From Tunturiibacter gelidiferens (GTDB taxonomy: Bacteria; Acidobacteriota; Terriglobia; Terriglobales; Acidobacteriaceae), in the NCBI RefSeq assembly GCF_013410115.1, contig NZ_JACCCV010000002.1:1302001-1366000 (forward strand): 64,000 nt of DNA, read 5' to 3'. Within the stretch, counting starts at the first letter, position 1; each line of letters opens with the position of its first letter. Under the pieces are notes generated by a model. That model did no database searches, was not told the origin of the DNA, and worked only from the letters and a program-made list of their open reading frames with translations. Below are positions 60,852 through 64,000 of the stretch, piece after piece. A program made the translations under genes and the position numbers.

Positions 60852-61561
60852 AGCCGGTATCCGCTGCAAAATCTTACGACGGCGTCACACTGCGTCAGGC
60901 AGCGGTGGTCGCCGGCTTCGCCTACCTGCTCAATCCTGTCAGCTACGCTGAGTTTTCCATTTACCCGAAGCTGGTGGCTGCGAACAACGCCGCTCAAACC
61001 ATGCAGAATATCTCCGCCCACCCTGGCCTCTTTGCTGTCGCCATACTCTGTTACATCATCAGCTTTATCGGTGACGTCATCATTGCCTGGGCGCTGTATG
61101 TCCTGCTCGCACCGGTCAACAGAGCGCTGTCCTTGCTAACCGCGTGGTGCCAGCTGGTCTACGCCGCCGGTGCTCTCTGCAGCGTGTTTAGCTTGCTGAA
61201 TGTCTACCATCTCCTCGTCACCCCGTATTACCTCACCCTCTTCGGCTCCGGCCCGCTGCAGGCACAGGTGTGGTTTCAGCTCCATTCGTTCCATTACGAA
61301 TGGTCCGTGTCCCTGATCATCTTTGGGCTTCATCTGGTTCTACTGGGCTATTTGGTGTACCGCTCCGGCTATATTCCGTGGATATTGGGGATTGCGTTGT
61401 TCATCGCTGGATTGGGCTGGATGATTGCCGGCTTGGGGCCATACGTTCTTCCGAATGCCAACCTTGACTTCACTTTCATCACGGCCTTCGGCGAAGTACT
61501 CTTCACCCTTTGGCTCTGGATCAGGGGTTGGAAGGTCCGGGAGCCGACCGTAGTCTCTTGA
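60848..61561 (+). CDS. DUF4386-type membrane protein
   Basis: 237 residues with six membrane segments. The stretches AAVVAGFAYLLNPV, LYVLLAPVNRALSLLTAWCQLVYA and HLVLLGYLVYRSGYIPWILG follow the DUF4386 pattern. It is the last gene of the sigma operon and again overlaps by ATGA. The function of the family is unknown. Confidence 0.85.
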   Translation: MKPVSAAKSYDGVTLRQAAVVAGFAYLLNPVSYAEFSIYPKLVAANNAAQTMQNISAHPGLFAVAILCYIISFIGDVIIAWALYVLLAPVNRALSLLTAWCQLVYAAGALCSVFSLLNVYHLLVTPYYLTLFGSGPLQAQVWFQLHSFHYEWSVSLIIFGLHLVLLGYLVYRSGYIPWILGIALFIAGLGWMIAGLGPYVLPNANLDFTFITAFGEVLFTLWLWIRGWKVREPTVVS

Positions 61562-61761
61562 GTCCATCCGATCACTGACGTCTCATGATGCCCTTCGTCG
61601 AAGGTGAGAAGAGTGCCGTCATGCATGGCGCGTGAATGACGGGCAAACCGGAAGTAATTTTCAGCTGACGAGAACAGGGCGATGCGCTCATCTAACCGGC
61701 TCGTCCCTGACTTGTTGGCGGTGTCGTGCAGATTTTTGCTTCCCGTGATATCAAGGAAGGC

Positions 61762-62472
61762 ATGAGTTCTCCTGAGAGCAATTCGACCGATGCAGCTAAG
61801 CGCCGGGCTGCGGTGTGGGCGGCGTCGCAGATTGAAGATGGAATGGCGGTGGGCCTGGGGACGGGGTCTACCTCGGCGCTGGTGATTGAAGAGGTGGGGC
61901 GACGGGTTGCGGAGGGATTGCGGATCAAGGCGATTGCTACGTCTGAGGCCTCGCAGAAGCTGGCGCTGGAGTTGAAGATTCCGATGAGCGACTTTGCGCA
62001 TCTGCCGGAGTTGGACTTGACGATCGATGGCGCGGATGAGGTGCAGGAAGGGACGCTTTATCTGATCAAGGGGCATGGCGGGGCGCTGCTGCGGGAGAAG
62101 ATTGTGGCGATGGCGAGTAAGAAGCTGATTATTGCGGTGGACCCGAGAAAGCTGGTGAAGACTCTGGGGGCGGTGTTTGCGCTGCCGGTTGAGGTGGTGC
62201 CGTTTGGCTATGAGACGACGATCAAGCGGCTGCAGGATCTCGGGTTTGAGTCTGAGTTGCGGGTGACGGATGATGGCAAACCCTATGTGACCGATGGGAA
62301 GCACTACATTGTGCATTGCAAGCTGCCGCAGGTTGGCTTCGATGCGTATGAGGCGGCGGCGAAGTTGAAAGGGACGGTTGGGGTCGTGGAGCACGGGCTG
62401 TTTCTGGGGATGGCGAGCAAGGTGGTGATTGGTGGCCTTGAGGGGATCGAGGTTCTGGAGGCGGCGGGATAG
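61762..62472 (+). CDS. rpiA: Ribose-5-phosphate isomerase A
   Basis: 236 residues from the ATG at 61762, preceded by AAGGAAGG; a GTG at 61726 is less likely. Family motifs are VGLGTGSTSALVIEEVG, DLTIDGADEVQ, KGHGGALLREKIVA and HYIVHCKLPQ. It interconverts ribose-5-phosphate and ribulose-5-phosphate in the pentose-phosphate pathway. It stands between the sigma operon and RNase J. Confidence 0.97.
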   Translation: MSSPESNSTDAAKRRAAVWAASQIEDGMAVGLGTGSTSALVIEEVGRRVAEGLRIKAIATSEASQKLALELKIPMSDFAHLPELDLTIDGADEVQEGTLYLIKGHGGALLREKIVAMASKKLIIAVDPRKLVKTLGAVFALPVEVVPFGYETTIKRLQDLGFESELRVTDDGKPYVTDGKHYIVHCKLPQVGFDAYEAAAKLKGTVGVVEHGLFLGMASKVVIGGLEGIEVLEAAG

Positions 62473-62583
62473 GCGATTCATCGGGCGTTGACAATTGATC
62501 GCATGTCATTTCGGGCGGTGAAGATGCCTTGTTTGCCTCGTTGCCAAGGGCAGTTGAGCTTGCGATGGTAAGCTTAACTATTG

Positions 62584-64000
62584 ATGGCACAAGATAAATT
62601 GAAGATGATTCCGCTGGGTGGCCTTGGCGAGTTCGGTATGAACTGCATGGCCCTCCGCTGGCAGGATGACATTATTGTCATCGACGCCGGTTTGATGTTT
62701 CCTGAAGAAGAGTTGCTGGGTGTGGACATTGTTGTCCCGGATATCAGCTATTTGACTGAAAACCGCGAGAAGGTTCGCGCGATCCTTTTGACCCATGGAC
62801 ACGAAGACCACATTGGTGGGCTGCCGTGGATTCTGTCTGAACTGAATGTTCCGGTGTATGGGACCGAGTTTACGCTGGCGTATGTTGAGGGCAAGCTGGA
62901 AGAACACCGGCTGCTGGATGACGCGGATTTGAACGAGATGATTCCCGGGCATCGGATTACGCTGGGGCCGTTTTCGATCATGCCGATCCGGGTGACGCAC
63001 TCGCTGGTGGACTGCGTGGCGCTGGCGATTCATACGCCAGTGGGCGTGGTGCTGCATACGGGCGACTTCAAGATCGACCTGTCGCCGCCGGATAACAAGC
63101 CGTTCGATCTGCATGCGTTTGCGGAGCTGGGCAAGCAGGGTGTGCTGGCGTTGCTGCAGGATTCGACTAACGTCGATCGCAATGGATATACGCCGAGTGA
63201 GCGGGCTGTTAGGCCGAAGCTGGATGAGATCTTTTCGCAGACGAAGAAGAAGCTTTTCTTCAGCTGCTTCTCATCTTCGATTCATCGGATTCGGCTGGCG
63301 ATGGAGCTGGCGCATCAGCATGGGCGCAAGGTCGCGGTGATTGGACGGTCGCTGGATAACTCGACCGAGATTGCGCAGGACCTTGGGTATCTGGATCTGC
63401 CGCAGGGCTTGGTGATCAATCCGGGACAGATTCGTGATTTTCCTGCGAATAAGTTGCTGATCATGATCAGCGGTACGCAGGGTGAGCCGATGAGTGCGCT
63501 GAGCCGGGCGGCGGTGAACAACCACAAATTTGCGCATATCGAAGCTGGCGATACGGTGTTGCTGAGTTCGCGGGTGATTCCGGGAAATGAGAAGTCGATC
63601 TACAGGATGATTGATCACTTGGAGCGGCGCGATGCAAAGGTGATCCATGATGATGGACAGTCGGGGCTGATCCACGTGAGCGGACATGGGAGCCAGGAGG
63701 AGCTGAGGTTGATGATTAATCTCGTTCGTCCGAAGTTCTTTATTCCGATCCATGGAGACTATCGCCACCTGAAGCGTCACGCGGAGCTGGCGGGGTCGAT
63801 GGGCGTGGTCGAGAAGACGATTTTGATGGAAGACGGCGAGGTTCTGGAGTTCGATAAGGGCTCTGCCACGAAGACCGGAAAGGTTACGGTCGGGCGAGTG
63901 TGCATCGATTCGGGCGGGACCTCGACGGATGTGGTGGAAGACATTGTCATTCGCGACCGGAAGCATTTGAGCGAGGATGGCATTGTGCTGCCGATCATTG
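62584..64000 (+). CDS. rnj: Ribonuclease J, 5' part (cut by window end)
   Basis: 472 codons visible from the ATG at 62584, with no stop codon inside the window. The metallo-beta-lactamase motif is LTHGHEDHIGGLPW. Also present are HTGDFKID, DSTNVDRNGYTPSE, the beta-CASP motif SGTQGEP, and HVSGHGSQEEL and IPIHGDYRHLKRHAELA. RNase J combines endo- and 5'-exonuclease activity in mRNA decay and rRNA maturation. The genome thus encodes both RNase J and an RNase E/G. Confidence 0.95.
   Translation, partial: MAQDKLKMIPLGGLGEFGMNCMALRWQDDIIVIDAGLMFPEEELLGVDIVVPDISYLTENREKVRAILLTHGHEDHIGGLPWILSELNVPVYGTEFTLAYVEGKLEEHRLLDDADLNEMIPGHRITLGPFSIMPIRVTHSLVDCVALAIHTPVGVVLHTGDFKIDLSPPDNKPFDLHAFAELGKQGVLALLQDSTNVDRNGYTPSERAVRPKLDEIFSQTKKKLFFSCFSSSIHRIRLAMELAHQHGRKVAVIGRSLDNSTEIAQDLGYLDLPQGLVINPGQIRDFPANKLLIMISGTQGEPMSALSRAAVNNHKFAHIEAGDTVLLSSRVIPGNEKSIYRMIDHLERRDAKVIHDDGQSGLIHVSGHGSQEELRLMINLVRPKFFIPIHGDYRHLKRHAELAGSMGVVEKTILMEDGEVLEFDKGSATKTGKVTVGRVCIDSGGTSTDVVEDIVIRDRKHLSEDGIVLPII

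Noticed and set aside
61562-61761. A minus-strand frame with SRAMHDGTLLTFDE, faintly like a di-haem peroxidase motif.
   Set aside because: Only about 15 residues fit and no haem CxxCH is present nearby; too short to call a gene remnant.

Overview
The window looks like chromosomal DNA from a soil Acidobacteriota, most likely Acidobacteriaceae (Granulicella/Edaphobacter/Terriglobus type). This is an inference from gene content and protein style: an RNase E/G with a very large internal insertion, an NtrY/NtrX-like pair, a cupredoxin-like lipoprotein, M13 and M29 peptidases, an elongated MreC and a cellulose-synthase-like GT2. Base composition is moderately high in G+C except for an A+T-richer pocket around 35.5-37.8 kb. 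No rRNA, tRNA or CRISPR was found.

Layout. 0-3.3 kb: membrane GT2, a small membrane protein and a convergent outer-membrane beta-barrel protein. 3.4-12.8 kb (minus): the cell-elongation and RNA-turnover block mreC-mreD-mrdA-rodA, then rne/rng. 13-23.4 kb: secreted esterase, era, a small TfoX-like gene, an ntrX/ntrY-like two-component pair, alanine dehydrogenase, a polytopic membrane protein and mreB. 23.9-28 kb (minus): phoH, a GH16 glucanase, ybeY and a CNNM/CBS protein, the last three coupled by 4-bp overlaps. 28.5-35.5 kb: rpsT, a large unknown exported protein, M13 peptidase, EamA and MATE transporters. 35.5-38.5 kb: accessory pocket with an IS1595-type transposase plus passenger ORF, two small orphan genes, an isolated terminator and tandem repeats. 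38.5-48.7 kb: oxidoreductase, STAS protein, YecD-like hydrolase, threonine synthase, HAD phosphatase, lytic transglycosylase, flippase-like protein, nrdR, NAD-isocitrate dehydrogenase and a copper-site-like lipoprotein. 48.8-57.4 kb: an aspartate/lysine block (asd, lysC, dapB, M29 peptidase, a damaged membrane gene, a Tat-exported aminotransferase, dapA, dapD). 57.6-64 kb: flavin disulfide reductase, a four-gene sigma/anti-sigma operon, rpiA and the 5' part of RNase J.

The most interesting signals are these. (1) A dispersed intergenic element of about 95 nt occurs at five loci, each time just after a plus-strand stop codon. Its hairpin stems change between copies with compensating bases while the loops stay fixed. 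Two copies are doubled head to head, and two are joined to a second repeated module. (2) An apparent inversion of about 10.5 kb separates mreB from mreCD-mrdA-rodA. Re-inverting the segment restores mreB-mreC order, and the strand G/C bias of the segment fits this. (3) RNase E/G carries about 770 residues inserted inside its S1 domain. (4) The NtrX-like regulator has lost the GAFTGA motif. (5) A Tat-exported HisC-like aminotransferase sits inside the lysine cluster.

All assignments come from reading the sequence and recalled family motifs. No database search or computation was run.
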